A DNA stretch of 64,000 bases, from positions 1 to 64,000 of the forward strand of contig CBDCIT010000042.1 in assembly GCA_965217615.1 (NCBI GenBank), written 5' to 3'. This DNA is from CAVOAK01 sp965217615. Lineage in GTDB: Bacteria > Pseudomonadota > Alphaproteobacteria > UBA8366 > CAVOAK01. Shown here one piece after another: positions 1 through 8,435 of the stretch. Both the position numbers and the translations under genes were made by a program. A model generated the notes under the pieces. That model was given only the letters and a program-made list of their open reading frames with translations. It had not been told where the DNA came from and ran no database searches. Every line of letters begins with the position of its first letter. The first letter of the stretch is position 1.

Positions 1-3000
1 GCGAGTTCCCGGAACAAATAGTCCAAGATCGATGTCGCGATCTTGATCGTACTATTGCCGTCGACGATACCTGCCGGCTCGAAGCGCGTGAAAGTGAAGG
101 CCTCGACATACTCTTCCAAAGGCACGCCGTATTGCAGGCCAATCGAGATTGCGATGGCGAAATTGTTCATCAGCGACCGGAAGGCCGCGCCTTCCTTATG
201 CATGTCGACAAAGATCTCGCCAAGCTGGCCGTCTTCGTACTCGCCGGTACGCAGATAAACCTTATGTCCGCCAACAATTGCTTTTTGCGTATATCCTTTG
301 CGGCGCGAGGGCAGCCGGCGCCGGTCCGCGTTGAGCCTAATGATCCGCTCGACAATCTTTTCGGCGACGATCGGTGCGGCCGAAGCAGCCGGCGCTTCCG
401 CTAGTTGTTCGGCGAAGTCCTCGTCGTCAGCCGTTGCAGCGGCAAGCGGCTGGCTCAACTTTGAACCGTCCCGATAGAGCGCCATCGCTTTTAGTCCGAG
501 CCGCCACGAGAGCATGTAGGCGTCTTTGCACTGCTCGACCGACGCGGAACTCGGCATGTTTATGGTCTTGGAAATGGCGCCCGATACGAATGGCTGCGCC
601 GCTGACATCATGCGAATGTGGCTTTCCACGGATAAATGACGTTTGCCGGTTCGACCGCACGGATTGGCACAATCGAATACTGCTAGATGCTCGCGCTTCA
701 GGTGAGGCGCGCCCTCAAGCGTCATAGCGCCACAGCAGTAGATATTCGCGATTTCTATGTCTACTCGCGCGAAACCCAACTCCTTGAGAAGGTCAAACCC
801 CACGCTATCAAGCTTCTCGGAGTCTATGCCCAGCGCGTCCTTGCAAAAGTCGACACCGAGCGTCCACTTGTTAAAAGCAAACTTGATGTCGAAGGCGCTG
901 GCGAGAGCCTCTTCGAGCCGCTCCAACGCCTCTTCCGTAAAGCCCTTACTCGCAAGACTCTCGTGGTTGATTGCAGGCGCGTCCTTTAGCGTGCCAAAGC
1001 CGACGGCGTAATTTGTGATGTCGTCGATCGAGTGGTCGTCATAGCCAAGCGTCCCAAGCGCGTCCGGGACAGCGCCATTGATGATCTTAAAGTAGCCACC
1101 GCCAGCGAGCCTCTTGAACTTTACCAGGGCAAAGTCAGGCTCGATGCCCGTTGTGTCACAATCCATAACGAGGCCGATGGTGCCGGTTGGCGCAACAACC
1201 GTGACCTGAGCGTTGCGAAATCCATGGGCATCGCCTAAAGCAAGCGCGCGGTCCCAAACGGCCGCGGCCGCCAAACTCACTTCGGGCTGTGGACAATTGC
1301 TGTGGTCGAGCGGCACCGGTTTGACTGTAAGACCCTGATAGCCTGCGGCGACGCCCTCAGCAGCACGACGGTGGTTGGCAATCACCCTCAACATCGCCTC
1401 GGAGTTGCGCGCATATCCGGGAAATGCGCCTAATTCTTCCGCCATTTCAGCAGAGGTCGCATATGCACCGCCGGTAATAAGCGCGGTAACCGTGGCGCAC
1501 AGTGCGCGACCTTCGGCGCTGTCGTAGCCAAAACCTGAGGCCATCAGCAACCCACCCAAATTCGCATAGCCCAGACCCAAGGTCCGGTACTCATGTGATC
1601 GCCGGGCAATCTCTTTGGACGGGAACTGCGCCATCAGCACCGAAATTTCTAACGCGATCGTCCACAGCCGAACGGCGTGTTCGAGCGCTGGAACATCGAT
1701 CAGACCGTCAGGTCCGCGCAACGCCATCAGGTTCAATGACGCGAGGTTACACGCCGTATCGTCGAGGAACATATACTCTGAACATGGATTCGATGCGTTG
1801 ATCGGTCCACTGTTTGGACATGTGTGCCAGTCATTAATCGTCGTATGAAATTGCACGCCGGGATCGGCCGACGCCCATGCAGCGTGCGCAATTTGGTCCC
1901 AAAGCTCGCTTGCCTTGAGCGTCTTCGCAGGTTCTCCGTCGACGCGACGATAGAGTGTCCACTCGGCATCGTTCTCCACGGCTTCAATGAAGGCATTGGT
2001 GAGACGTACCGAGTTGTTGGAATTCTGGCCCGAGACAGTGCGGTAGGCCTCCGATTCCCAATCGGTGTCAAAGGTACGGAATTCGATCTGCTTGAAGCCC
2101 TGTTCGGCGAACTGGATTGCACGTTGGATATAATTCTCGGGGATCATCGCGCGGCGTGCATCGCGGAAGACGCGTTTCAATTCTCTGTTGTATTTGAGAT
2201 CGCAAGCAGCGTCGCCTGCGCCATCCTGACATGCCGACATGATACGGTTGAGATGCTGATTGCAAAGCTTCGAGCCTGCAACCAGCGCCGCGACCTTTTG
2301 CTCCTCGTTAACCTTCCAATTGATATAGTCCTCGATGTCTGGGTGATCGATGTCGACAACGACCATCTTTGCGGCGCGGCGGGTTGTGCCTCCGGATTTT
2401 ATGGCCCCTGCCGCGCGATCGCCGATTTTTAGGAAACTCATCAGACCCGATGATCTTCCGCCTCCAGAAAGCATTTCACCTTCGCCGCGCACGGCCGAGA
2501 AATTGGTGCCAGTGCCTGAGCCAAATTTGAAGAGTCGCGCCTCACGTACCCACAACTCCATTATTCCATTCTCGTTGACCAGATCATCGGTCACGGACTG
2601 TATGAAGCAGGCGTGAGGCTGCGGATGTTCGTAGGCAGATTCTGACTCGGTCAATTCTCCTGTTCGGTGGTCGACGTAGTAATGACCTTGGCCCGGGCCC
2701 TCGATGCCGTAGGCCCAGTGGAGGCCAGTGTTGAACCATTGCGGCGAGTTAGGCGCGCCCATCTGTCGCGCCAGCATGAAACGCATTTCGTCATAGTAGG
2801 CGCGGGCATCGGTCTCGCCGTCGAAGTAACCGCCCTTCCACCCCCAATATGTCCAAGTGCCCACTAGTCGGTCGAAGACCTGGCGTGCGCTCATCTCCCC
2901 GACGTGACGTTCCTCCTCGGAAATCGACTGAAGTGCCGAGAGATCGGCTTCGTGGCGCCAAAGCCAGCCTGGAACATTGTCCTCAGAGACGACGCGCAAT

Positions 3001-3203
3001 CGCGCTGGGATACCGGCCTTCCTGAAGTACTTTTGTGCGAGGACGTCGGTGGCGACTTGGCTCCAGGAAGATGGGACCTCGAGATTTTCAGCGCAAAACA
3101 CGGTTGTACCGTCGGGATTGCGGATCTCGCTCGATGCAATCCGAAATGCTATTCCTTCGTAAGGGGATTCACCCTCGCGTGTGAATCGGCGTTGAATACG
3201 CAT
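1..3203 (-). CDS. nrdJ: Vitamin B12-dependent (class II) ribonucleoside-diphosphate reductase, C-terminus cut by window
   Basis: Reduces ribonucleotides to deoxyribonucleotides using adenosylcobalamin. Reading the minus strand from the ATG at 3203 gives about 1067 codons open to the window edge, with no stop. Visible class II landmarks are an N-terminal SEIRNPDG segment, KFGSGTGTNFS (about residue 250), a GTTRRAAKM region, QNSNNSVRL, NPCSEYMFLDDTACNL (about residue 475) and, later, APTGTIGLVMDCDTTGIEPDF. The family is usually about 1200 residues, so roughly the last tenth, with its zinc-type cysteines, lies outside the window. A GGGGGAG ribosome-binding site precedes the ATG. No class I reductase is visible here. 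A cluster of NrdR-box-like palindromes lies 160-250 bp upstream. The identification is firm; the real 3' end cannot be seen. Confidence 0.96.
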   Translation of the reverse strand, partial: MRIQRRFTREGESPYEGIAFRIASSEIRNPDGTTVFCAENLEVPSSWSQVATDVLAQKYFRKAGIPARLRVVSEDNVPGWLWRHEADLSALQSISEEERHVGEMSARQVFDRLVGTWTYWGWKGGYFDGETDARAYYDEMRFMLARQMGAPNSPQWFNTGLHWAYGIEGPGQGHYYVDHRTGELTESESAYEHPQPHACFIQSVTDDLVNENGIMELWVREARLFKFGSGTGTNFSAVRGEGEMLSGGGRSSGLMSFLKIGDRAAGAIKSGGTTRRAAKMVVVDIDHPDIEDYINWKVNEEQKVAALVAGSKLCNQHLNRIMSACQDGAGDAACDLKYNRELKRVFRDARRAMIPENYIQRAIQFAEQGFKQIEFRTFDTDWESEAYRTVSGQNSNNSVRLTNAFIEAVENDAEWTLYRRVDGEPAKTLKASELWDQIAHAAWASADPGVQFHTTINDWHTCPNSGPINASNPCSEYMFLDDTACNLASLNLMALRGPDGLIDVPALEHAVRLWTIALEISVLMAQFPSKEIARRSHEYRTLGLGYANLGGLLMASGFGYDSAEGRALCATVTALITGGAYATSAEMAEELGAFPGYARNSEAMLRVIANHRRAAEGVAAGYQGLTVKPVPLDHSNCPQPEVSLAAAAVWDRALALGDAHGFRNAQVTVVAPTGTIGLVMDCDTTGIEPDFALVKFKRLAGGGYFKIINGAVPDALGTLGYDDHSIDDITNYAVGFGTLKDAPAINHESLASKGFTEEALERLEEALASAFDIKFAFNKWTLGVDFCKDALGIDSEKLDSVGFDLLKELGFARVDIEIANIYCCGAMTLEGAPHLKREHLAVFDCANPCGRTGKRHLSVESHIRMMSAAQPFVSGAISKTINMPSSASVEQCKDAYMLSWRLGLKAMALYRDGSKLSQPLAAATADDEDFAEQLAEAPAASAAPIVAEKIVERIIRLNADRRRLPSRRKGYTQKAIVGGHKVYLRTGEYEDGQLGEIFVDMHKEGAAFRSLMNNFAIAISIGLQYGVPLEEYVEAFTFTRFEPAGIVDGNSTIKIATSILDYLFREL

Positions 3204-3611
3204 ACACGACTCCCCCAGCCTGCAATTCACCGGACGTTATGGCCGGCGCTATTTCTAATCCGGGGTTGGATTGCAGACCGGCGCTGTCGCTAGTTCGCGA
3301 ACTGACCGACCTCCCCTCAGACCCACGGCACCTCACGACTCGAGATTTCTATCGTTCAAAGTCTCAATATCCTTGAGATAACAGCAAGTAAGTCACAATA
3401 TCTTGCGTTGTGCAACAAGATATTGAGAAACTAATACTTGTGGCACAATATATAGCTTGGAGGTCTCAAAGTTGGCGACGGGCCGGTCGGCACCAGCGCG
3501 AAACCCATTTCGCAGTTGGCAAAGATACATCCGTCGATTCGCTCAATCCAAACCGACGACGGTTGCAATGTGTTCAATGTTTAGGCTGTCCAGCGCCGAT
3601 CAGGCCACACG
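3204..3611. other. Intergenic region between split DUF2461 3' end and nrdJ
   Basis: This 408-bp stretch holds the NrdR-like boxes and the nrdJ leader. I see no convincing gene. No B12-box (GCCACTG-like) cobalamin riboswitch signature is apparent, although nrdJ needs cobalamin. Confidence 0.5.
3365..3455 (-). promoter_or_regulatory. Cluster of NrdR-box-like palindromes upstream of nrdJ
   Basis: Four related motifs occur here: CAATATCCTTG at 3365, CAATATCTTG at 3396, its inverse CAAGATATTG at 3416-3425, and CACAATATATAG at 3444-3455. The last is close to the known NrdR-box core CWATATATWG. Spacing from 3365 to 3396 is 31 bp and from 3416 to 3446 is 30 bp, about three helical turns, which is the usual spacing of paired NrdR boxes. 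The middle two also form an inverted repeat. Inference: NrdR repression of nrdJ. No nrdR gene is in the window. Confidence 0.5.
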
Positions 3612-3743
3612 TCAGTGGCCAGCAAAGATGTCGACGAGCCATTTCTGAAGCGGTCGGAGCCGTCCAATATGTCCGAAGCAATAGTTGGTTGCTCCGTCAC
3701 TAAACAACTCATCCGGGTGCGGCTCATCGAACCAGGCGTATAG
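3612..3743 (-). pseudogene. DUF2461 (TIGR02453) protein, 3' fragment split off by IS insertion
   Basis: On the minus strand this reads YAWFDEPHPDELF...NYCFGHIGRLRPLQKWL and ends at a stop at 3612, which is the typical C-terminus of DUF2461 proteins. The reading frame joins exactly to the 5' part (7717-8286) if the IS1182-like element and one copy of its ATAG duplication are removed: HKSL from the right part continues into YAWF here. The fragment has no start of its own and is separated from its 5' half by about 4 kb of mobile DNA. Function of the family is not established. Confidence 0.85.
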
Positions 3744-3775
3744 CAGTCCGTTGATTAAGTGGCTTTTTCCGGCTC

Positions 3776-5074
3776 TCACCCCCAGATGAAGAATGCGGCG
3801 GCGAAAGCCGACTGGCCGCTTTGCGAAACCCCCCGTGCCACCAGCATGGCCCCGGTGGGCGTGAGCAGAACGAAAATACCGCCATATCCGCCCGCCACGG
3901 CCTCCCGCGGGGTGCCGGCGCCGATGAGCTGGCGCATCAGTAACGATAGATTGTGGCCGGCGACGTGGAGCAGGTATCGCTTGTGCACATTCTCTCGCCC
4001 GCGCAGCCAGGTTCGTCGCATGCCGCCACGATCGAGGTTGTGGGCAAAGCAGCGCTCGACGATCTCGGCGCGCAGCTTGAAGGCCTCGCGGGCGACCCCG
4101 GACTTGAGCCGCGCACGGTTGTTGGTGACCGCGCGCCGCGCCGCCTCATCACCGTGCCAGCGCGAAAAGCCGGTCTGCTTGGGCGCCGCGATCCGGGTCT
4201 TCCTGGGACTGTCGTCCAGAGCCCTCAAGACCGCCCGTGAGTGATAACCTTTGTCGGCGACGCATTCGGCCGGGTCCTCCGCCGTCGGTGCCGCATCCAC
4301 CGCCCCGAGGTTTGCCTCGGCCTTCGCCAGGGTCTTGGAAAGCGTCGTGGTGTCGCCCTCATCGGCCGGGTGCAGCTCGGCCGCCACCACCGCGCCGGTG
4401 TCCAGATCCACCGCGTGCTCGGGCTTGTAGGCCAGATGCGTCGTGCCGTCCTTCATCTTGGCGATCTTGGCCTCGGGGTCGCTCTTCGAAACCCAATCCG
4501 TGTTGGAAAGCTTCTTGCCCTTGCGCTTCCGCTCCAGACGCGCCAGATCCTCGGCCGTGGGTGTCTCGACGCCGCTTTCCCGGGCCAGCATCTCCCGGTA
4601 GCCTTCGCCGTTGGCGCGCCGCACGATGTTCCGCAGCGCCGCGTTGGCCTCCATGGTCGAGGCATCGACGCCGATGCGCTCGCCCTTGATCAGCCCCGCC
4701 TCGGCGATCAGCACCAGAACCCAGTCGAAGACCGCCGCGTGGACTTCATGGGGCAGGCGCGTGCGGCTCCGTGACAGCCAGGAATGGTCCGGTACCCGAT
4801 CACGGCTCCCCAGTCGCAGGAACGCCCGCAGCGAAAGCGAGTCCGAGCAGCGCCACTCCAGACCGCGCTCGCTGTCGATGCCCTCGAAGTAGCCCACCAG
4901 GTGCATCCGGAAATAGCGCCCGGGCGGCACCGAGGGCGCGCCCATCCGGGCCGCGTAATAAGGCCGGCAGCTCGCCTCGGCAAAGGCGTCGAAGCCGCCC
5001 TCGATCAGCACCGACTGCAGGCGGTCATAAAACACATGACCCGGAGAGCGCGGCATCTCCGACCAGCTCACCAT
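3776..5074 (-). CDS. IS1182-like (IS4/IS5-type DDE) transposase
   Basis: 432 residues from the ATG at 5074. The N-terminus (SWSEMPRSPGHVFYDRL, GRYFRMHLVGYFEGIDSERG) is the DUF772 type found in IS1182-like transposases. DDE landmarks are IGVDASTMEANAALR, CVADKGYHS and RAEIVERCFAHNLDRGG. The frame is open far upstream because the frameshifted istB reads into it, giving an apparent 741-codon ORF (3776-6001). I place the true start at 5074 because everything upstream of 5090 belongs to the inserted IS21-family element. The IS21 copy entered only 15 bp upstream of this start, so the element's own promoter has been displaced and mobility is doubtful. Confidence 0.85.
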   Translation of the reverse strand: MVSWSEMPRSPGHVFYDRLQSVLIEGGFDAFAEASCRPYYAARMGAPSVPPGRYFRMHLVGYFEGIDSERGLEWRCSDSLSLRAFLRLGSRDRVPDHSWLSRSRTRLPHEVHAAVFDWVLVLIAEAGLIKGERIGVDASTMEANAALRNIVRRANGEGYREMLARESGVETPTAEDLARLERKRKGKKLSNTDWVSKSDPEAKIAKMKDGTTHLAYKPEHAVDLDTGAVVAAELHPADEGDTTTLSKTLAKAEANLGAVDAAPTAEDPAECVADKGYHSRAVLRALDDSPRKTRIAAPKQTGFSRWHGDEAARRAVTNNRARLKSGVAREAFKLRAEIVERCFAHNLDRGGMRRTWLRGRENVHKRYLLHVAGHNLSLLMRQLIGAGTPREAVAGGYGGIFVLLTPTGAMLVARGVSQSGQSAFAAAFFIWG

Positions 5075-5279
5075 CAGATCCCCCTGACCTGTCAATCGGC
5101 GTGCAATATTGACCCCCTGAGTGGCACGGCGGAGGTTGTCCCGGTAGTCAATAGGGGGGACCCGAGCGGCTTCGTGTAGCGCCTTGCGGTGCGCGGAGCG
5201 AAGCCGCGTGGGCTTGACGTATACGTCAAGCCTGTTGACCCACCGGGGCAAGCGGGCCACAGGCACGGCCGGCGTCCGG

Positions 5280-6001
5280 TCAGGAGCGGTTCTTGAAGCG
5301 CCAGCTCTCGTTTCGATGATCTCGCAATGGTGGGTCAGGCGGTCGAGCAGCGCGGTGGTCATCTTGGGGTCGCCGAAGACGGAGGGCCATTCGCCGAAAG
5401 CGAGGTTGGTGGTGACGATGATCGAGGTGCGCTCGTAGAGCCGGCTCATCAGGTGGAACAGCAGCTGGCCGCCGGCCTGGGCGAAGGGCAGATAGCCGAG
5501 TTCGTCGAGGATGACGAAGTCGCGTCGGACGAGTTGGTCCGCGGTACGGCCCTGGCGTCCGGAGCGGAGTTCGGCCTCGAGGTGGTTGACCAGGTCGTCG
5601 ACGTTGTAGCAGCGGCCACGGGCGCCCTTTCTGATACAGGCGCGGGCGATGGCGACGGCGAGATGGGTCTTGCCGGTGCCGGTGCCGCCGACCAGCACGA
5701 TGTTGCGCTTGCTCTCCAGGAAGTCGCCGGCGGCGAGTTCCTGGATCAGGGGCTCATTGCCCGGGGAAGCGGCGAAGTCGAAGTCGGCCAGCTCCTTGGC
5801 CGTCGGCAGCTTGGCGGACGTCATCTGGTACTTGATGGAGCGCGCCTGCTTGTCGGCGACCTCGGTCTGCAGCAGCGTACCGATGATCTGCTGCACCGGA
5901 TGACGGCGCTTGAGCCCGTCGGCGAGGATGTCGTCGTAGGCGGCGCGCATGCCTGCAAGCTTCAGCGCCGTCATCATCGCCAGCACATCATGACGCTCCA
6001 T
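5280..6001 (-). pseudogene. istB: IS21-family helper ATPase IstB, frameshifted near the C-terminus
   Basis: AAA+ helper ATPase that assists IstA in strand transfer. Starts at ATG 6001, overlapping the end of istA by 14 bp. Walker A is GGTGTGKTHLA (about residue 104) and Walker B is FVILDELGYLPF. After LTHHCEIIET the frame breaks: the next bases read ESWRFKNRS then TGA (5282-5280) only in another frame, and that is the normal IstB ending. Against the usual ETGN(D/E)SWRFK ending, a 7-nt loss around 5309 explains it; a 1-nt loss would also fit. Because the frame stays open, translation would run through the IS end into the neighbouring transposase. Probably impaired only at the last dozen residues plus a foreign tail. 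Confidence 0.8.
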
Positions 6002-7511
6002 GACCGGCCTCCCTCAGGCGGTCGTAGCGCTGACAGTCGGCCACCGGCTGGTGGCGAAGCTGCAGGCCCTCGGGCGTTGGGATGGCCGGCGGCGGCTGCT
6101 GCTGGCACTGCCGGGCGAGGATGTTGAGCACAACATCAGCGCTGCAGGCGCCGCAGGCGAGCGCTTCGGCGCAGGCCGCCTCGACCGCCTCCAGCCCGTC
6201 CTCCAGCACCGCCGCGAGGATTTTGACGATCTGACGATCGCCGTCGTCGCGGCCGGTGAGCCGCGCCCGTATGCGGCCCAGCGCGCCGGGCAGTTGCCAA
6301 CCCTTGAAAGGCGCGCCATTCCTCAGCGCACCGGGCTTCCGTGTCAGGATCGGCACGTAGTGCCATGGATTGCAGGCGATCTCACCGCGTCCAAAGCTCC
6401 GGGGGTGTTCGGCAACGGTCTCGCCATCCTGGCGGATGACAATACGATCGGCATAGGCCCGCACGTCGACCGTCCGCCCGACGGCGCGGGCCGCCACGCT
6501 GTAGTGGTTGTTGTCGAAGCGCACCAGACAGGTCTTGGAGACCGATACCTCGGTGGCGTGGAAGCCGTCGAAGGGGCCGCGATAGGCCATCAGGAAGGGC
6601 CGCTCCTCCTCGAACACCTGCCACACCGTCTTGCCCTCGATCGTCGGATGCGGCCGCTTCTTGGCGTCCTCGATACACCGATCCATCAGCCACGCGTTGA
6701 TCTCGGCGTAAGAGCCGCCCCGCGGGATGGGCACGAACAGGCGGCCGCGGACGTCACCCACCTGCCTCTCGACCTGGCCCTTCTCCCAGCCCGCACCCGG
6801 AGTGCACGCCACCGGCTCCACCAGATGGTGGGAGCACAGCTCCAGAAAGCGCCGGTTGTAGGCGCGCTCCTTGCCCACGAAGACCATGCTCACCGCCGTC
6901 TTCATGTTGTCGTAGATGCCCCGCCGGCAGACCCCGCCGAAGAAGCGGAAGGCGCGCTCATGCGCCTCGAACACCATCTCCTGGCTCTCGCGCGGGAAGA
7001 TCTGAACCAGCTGCATACGGCTGTAGCAGAGCCGCATGTGCGCCGCCTTCACCTTGGTCGTCACACCCGACAGGCGCGCGTACTCGTGGCTCCAGTCGAA
7101 CTGGTAGGCCTCGCCGGGATCGAAGCTCAGCGGCACAAAACCCTGCGACGGCGACAACAGCCGCCACCGCCGCCGCCAGGTCCTGGCGTAGCGGCGCACC
7201 GCGTCGTAGCCGCCGCCATAGCCCAGAGCCGCAAGGTCTTCATGAATCCGCAGCAGAGACAGACGATCCCGGCGCGGCTTCTTCTCGTTGGCCTCAAGCC
7301 GGCGCTCCAGCTCACCCACCCACGGCCCCAGCTTCGGCAGCGGCTGGATCTTGCGCTCGTAGCTGTAGGAGGTCTCATCGCCCCGTACCACCTTGCGCAC
7401 CGTGTTCTTCGAAACCCTCAAATCCCGGGCGATCTTCTTGATCGGAACGCCCTTCACCAGATGATCCCGACGGATCCGCGCAATCGTCTCCACAACCAGC
7501 ATCTCCCCCAC
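5988..7511 (-). CDS. istA: IS21-family transposase IstA
   Basis: 507 residues. An N-terminal helix-turn-helix (PIKKIARDLRVSKNTVRKVV, residues about 22-41) precedes an integrase-type (rve) catalytic core with AYQFDWSHEYARL, RGIYDNMKTAV and WEKGQVERQVG supplying the DDE residues. Start taken as GTG 7511, with an alternative ATG at 7502. Overlaps istB downstream, the normal arrangement for translational coupling. Intact, so transposition may fail only for want of a proper IstB. A long open frame on the opposite strand (6000-7625) is a GC-rich shadow. Confidence 0.93.
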   Translation of the reverse strand: MGEMLVVETIARIRRDHLVKGVPIKKIARDLRVSKNTVRKVVRGDETSYSYERKIQPLPKLGPWVGELERRLEANEKKPRRDRLSLLRIHEDLAALGYGGGYDAVRRYARTWRRRWRLLSPSQGFVPLSFDPGEAYQFDWSHEYARLSGVTTKVKAAHMRLCYSRMQLVQIFPRESQEMVFEAHERAFRFFGGVCRRGIYDNMKTAVSMVFVGKERAYNRRFLELCSHHLVEPVACTPGAGWEKGQVERQVGDVRGRLFVPIPRGGSYAEINAWLMDRCIEDAKKRPHPTIEGKTVWQVFEEERPFLMAYRGPFDGFHATEVSVSKTCLVRFDNNHYSVAARAVGRTVDVRAYADRIVIRQDGETVAEHPRSFGRGEIACNPWHYVPILTRKPGALRNGAPFKGWQLPGALGRIRARLTGRDDGDRQIVKILAAVLEDGLEAVEAACAEALACGACSADVVLNILARQCQQQPPPAIPTPEGLQLRHQPVADCQRYDRLREAGHGAS

Positions 7512-7716
7512 CTCGTCTGTCCAAACAACAAGGTGTGTTCAAGAGCACAAAACCAGGGGGGTCAATTTTGGACGCCGATTACCCCACCAAGGGGGTCAAT
7601 ATTCCACGCCGATCAACACCCCTGACCAGCCTTCTGCCGTCCCATCGCCATCGGCAAACCCCCCTGCAAATCAGGGAACCAGAGAATCAGACGGCGCCGA
7701 CTTAATCAACGGGCTG

Positions 7717-8286
7717 ATAGGCTCTTGTGACGCAACAGGACCGCGCGCGGGTGGTCGGCAGCGATGCCTGCTGGAATGCGCTTAAGCTCAGCGTCTCCCA
7801 ACTCATAAGGTCCATTCTCGCGTACCGCCCTGAGTGCGCGATCTAGCGCCTTGCCCCATTTTGGGTCGACCACCGCGGCGCGGTAACGTTCAAGTTGTGG
7901 CGGCGTGAATCCATGCATGCCACCTCCGATGCCTAGTCCGGTGGCATCGACGCGAAGAAAAAATCCGGGACATTCCCGTTTCGTCCCTCTCCCTGCCAAA
8001 ACATGATGCCCAACCAGTTTTTGTATGGTCGCTTGTCTTTCGAAAATCGAATGTCGCGGTTTATCCGCAAGATAGACCCGCCAATCCGCGGCTCTGCCTT
8101 CAGATCAGGCGATAGTGTCGACAACAGGTCAGCCATCTCCGCGACAAACAGCTTTGCCGGTTCGACGAAGTTGTCCTGATACTCCGTCCGGTGGTCGTCG
8201 AACCATGCCTTGCTGTTGTTCTCGTCGAGCGCTTTTAGGAATTCGGGCAGGGCGCGTGGTAAACCCTCGAATGTCTGGATCGCCAT
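7717..8286 (-). pseudogene. DUF2461 (TIGR02453) protein, 5' part, frameshifted and truncated by IS
   Basis: Starts at ATG 8286 with FEGLPRALPEFLKALDENN and continues through LRINRDIRFSKDKRPYKNW, both typical of DUF2461. At about 7985 the frame breaks: QGEG continues as TKRECPGFFLRVDATGL only in another frame, so one base has been lost (or two gained). The second segment runs to the IS1182-like insertion at 7717, and the rest of the protein is at 3612-3743. Two independent lesions make this gene dead unless the frameshift is a sequencing error. It would originally have been the gene upstream of nrdJ and divergent from the NDUFA12 gene. Confidence 0.85.
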
Positions 8287-8435
8287 GATCGTAATCCCCG
8301 AGATTATCTGGCGCGGAATGTCGACTTGGTCGTCTAGGTTGGCATCATTAAATTATGGACGGTGGGCGGCGCGAATTGCGATCTGAATAGCACCGCAACC
8401 GCCGAAACGGCAATCTCGTGACGCCGACCGATCAC

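Larger units (their letters stand above)
5090..7618 (-). mobile_element. IS21-family insertion sequence (istA + istB)
   Basis: The ends are TGTCAATCGGCGTG at 5090 and, on the other strand, TGTTGATCGGCGTG ending at 7618, so both start with TGT as IS21 members do. The right end carries two tandem copies of a GGGGGTCAAT...CGCCGAT unit (about 7556-7585 and 7591-7617), matching the multiple terminal repeats of the family. The direct repeat CCCCTGACC flanks the element (5081-5089 and 7619-7627). It contains istA and a frameshifted istB in the usual overlapping order, and lies inside the IS1182-like element, so it is the younger insertion. Confidence 0.9.
3744..7716 (-). mobile_element. IS1182-like insertion sequence, itself interrupted by an IS21-family element
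   Basis: The ends match as inverted repeats: CAGTCCGTTGATTAAGT at 3744 and, on the other strand, CAGCCCGTTGATTAAGT ending at 7716. A 4-bp duplication ATAG flanks it (3740-3743 and 7717-7720). Without the inserted IS21-family element and its duplication the element is about 1.43 kb, a plausible size for the family. It carries one transposase (3776-5074, minus). It sits inside a DUF2461 gene, whose reading frame is restored when the element is removed in silico. Confidence 0.85.

Noticed and set aside
3204..3364. Cobalamin riboswitch before nrdJ
   Set aside because: No B12-box-like core or matching stem arrangement could be seen on the minus strand; the NrdR-like motifs explain the region better.
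3776..6001. Single genuine 741-residue protein
   Set aside because: Two IS boundaries and a target duplication lie within it, and the istB stop is visible one frame over. Treated as a chimera from a frameshift, though possible expression is noted as a finding.
6000..7625. 541-codon open frame on the plus strand opposite istA
   Set aside because: Low-complexity, Arg/Ala/Leu/Gly/His-rich translation with no family features, exactly antisense to a clear transposase. A GC-rich shadow frame.
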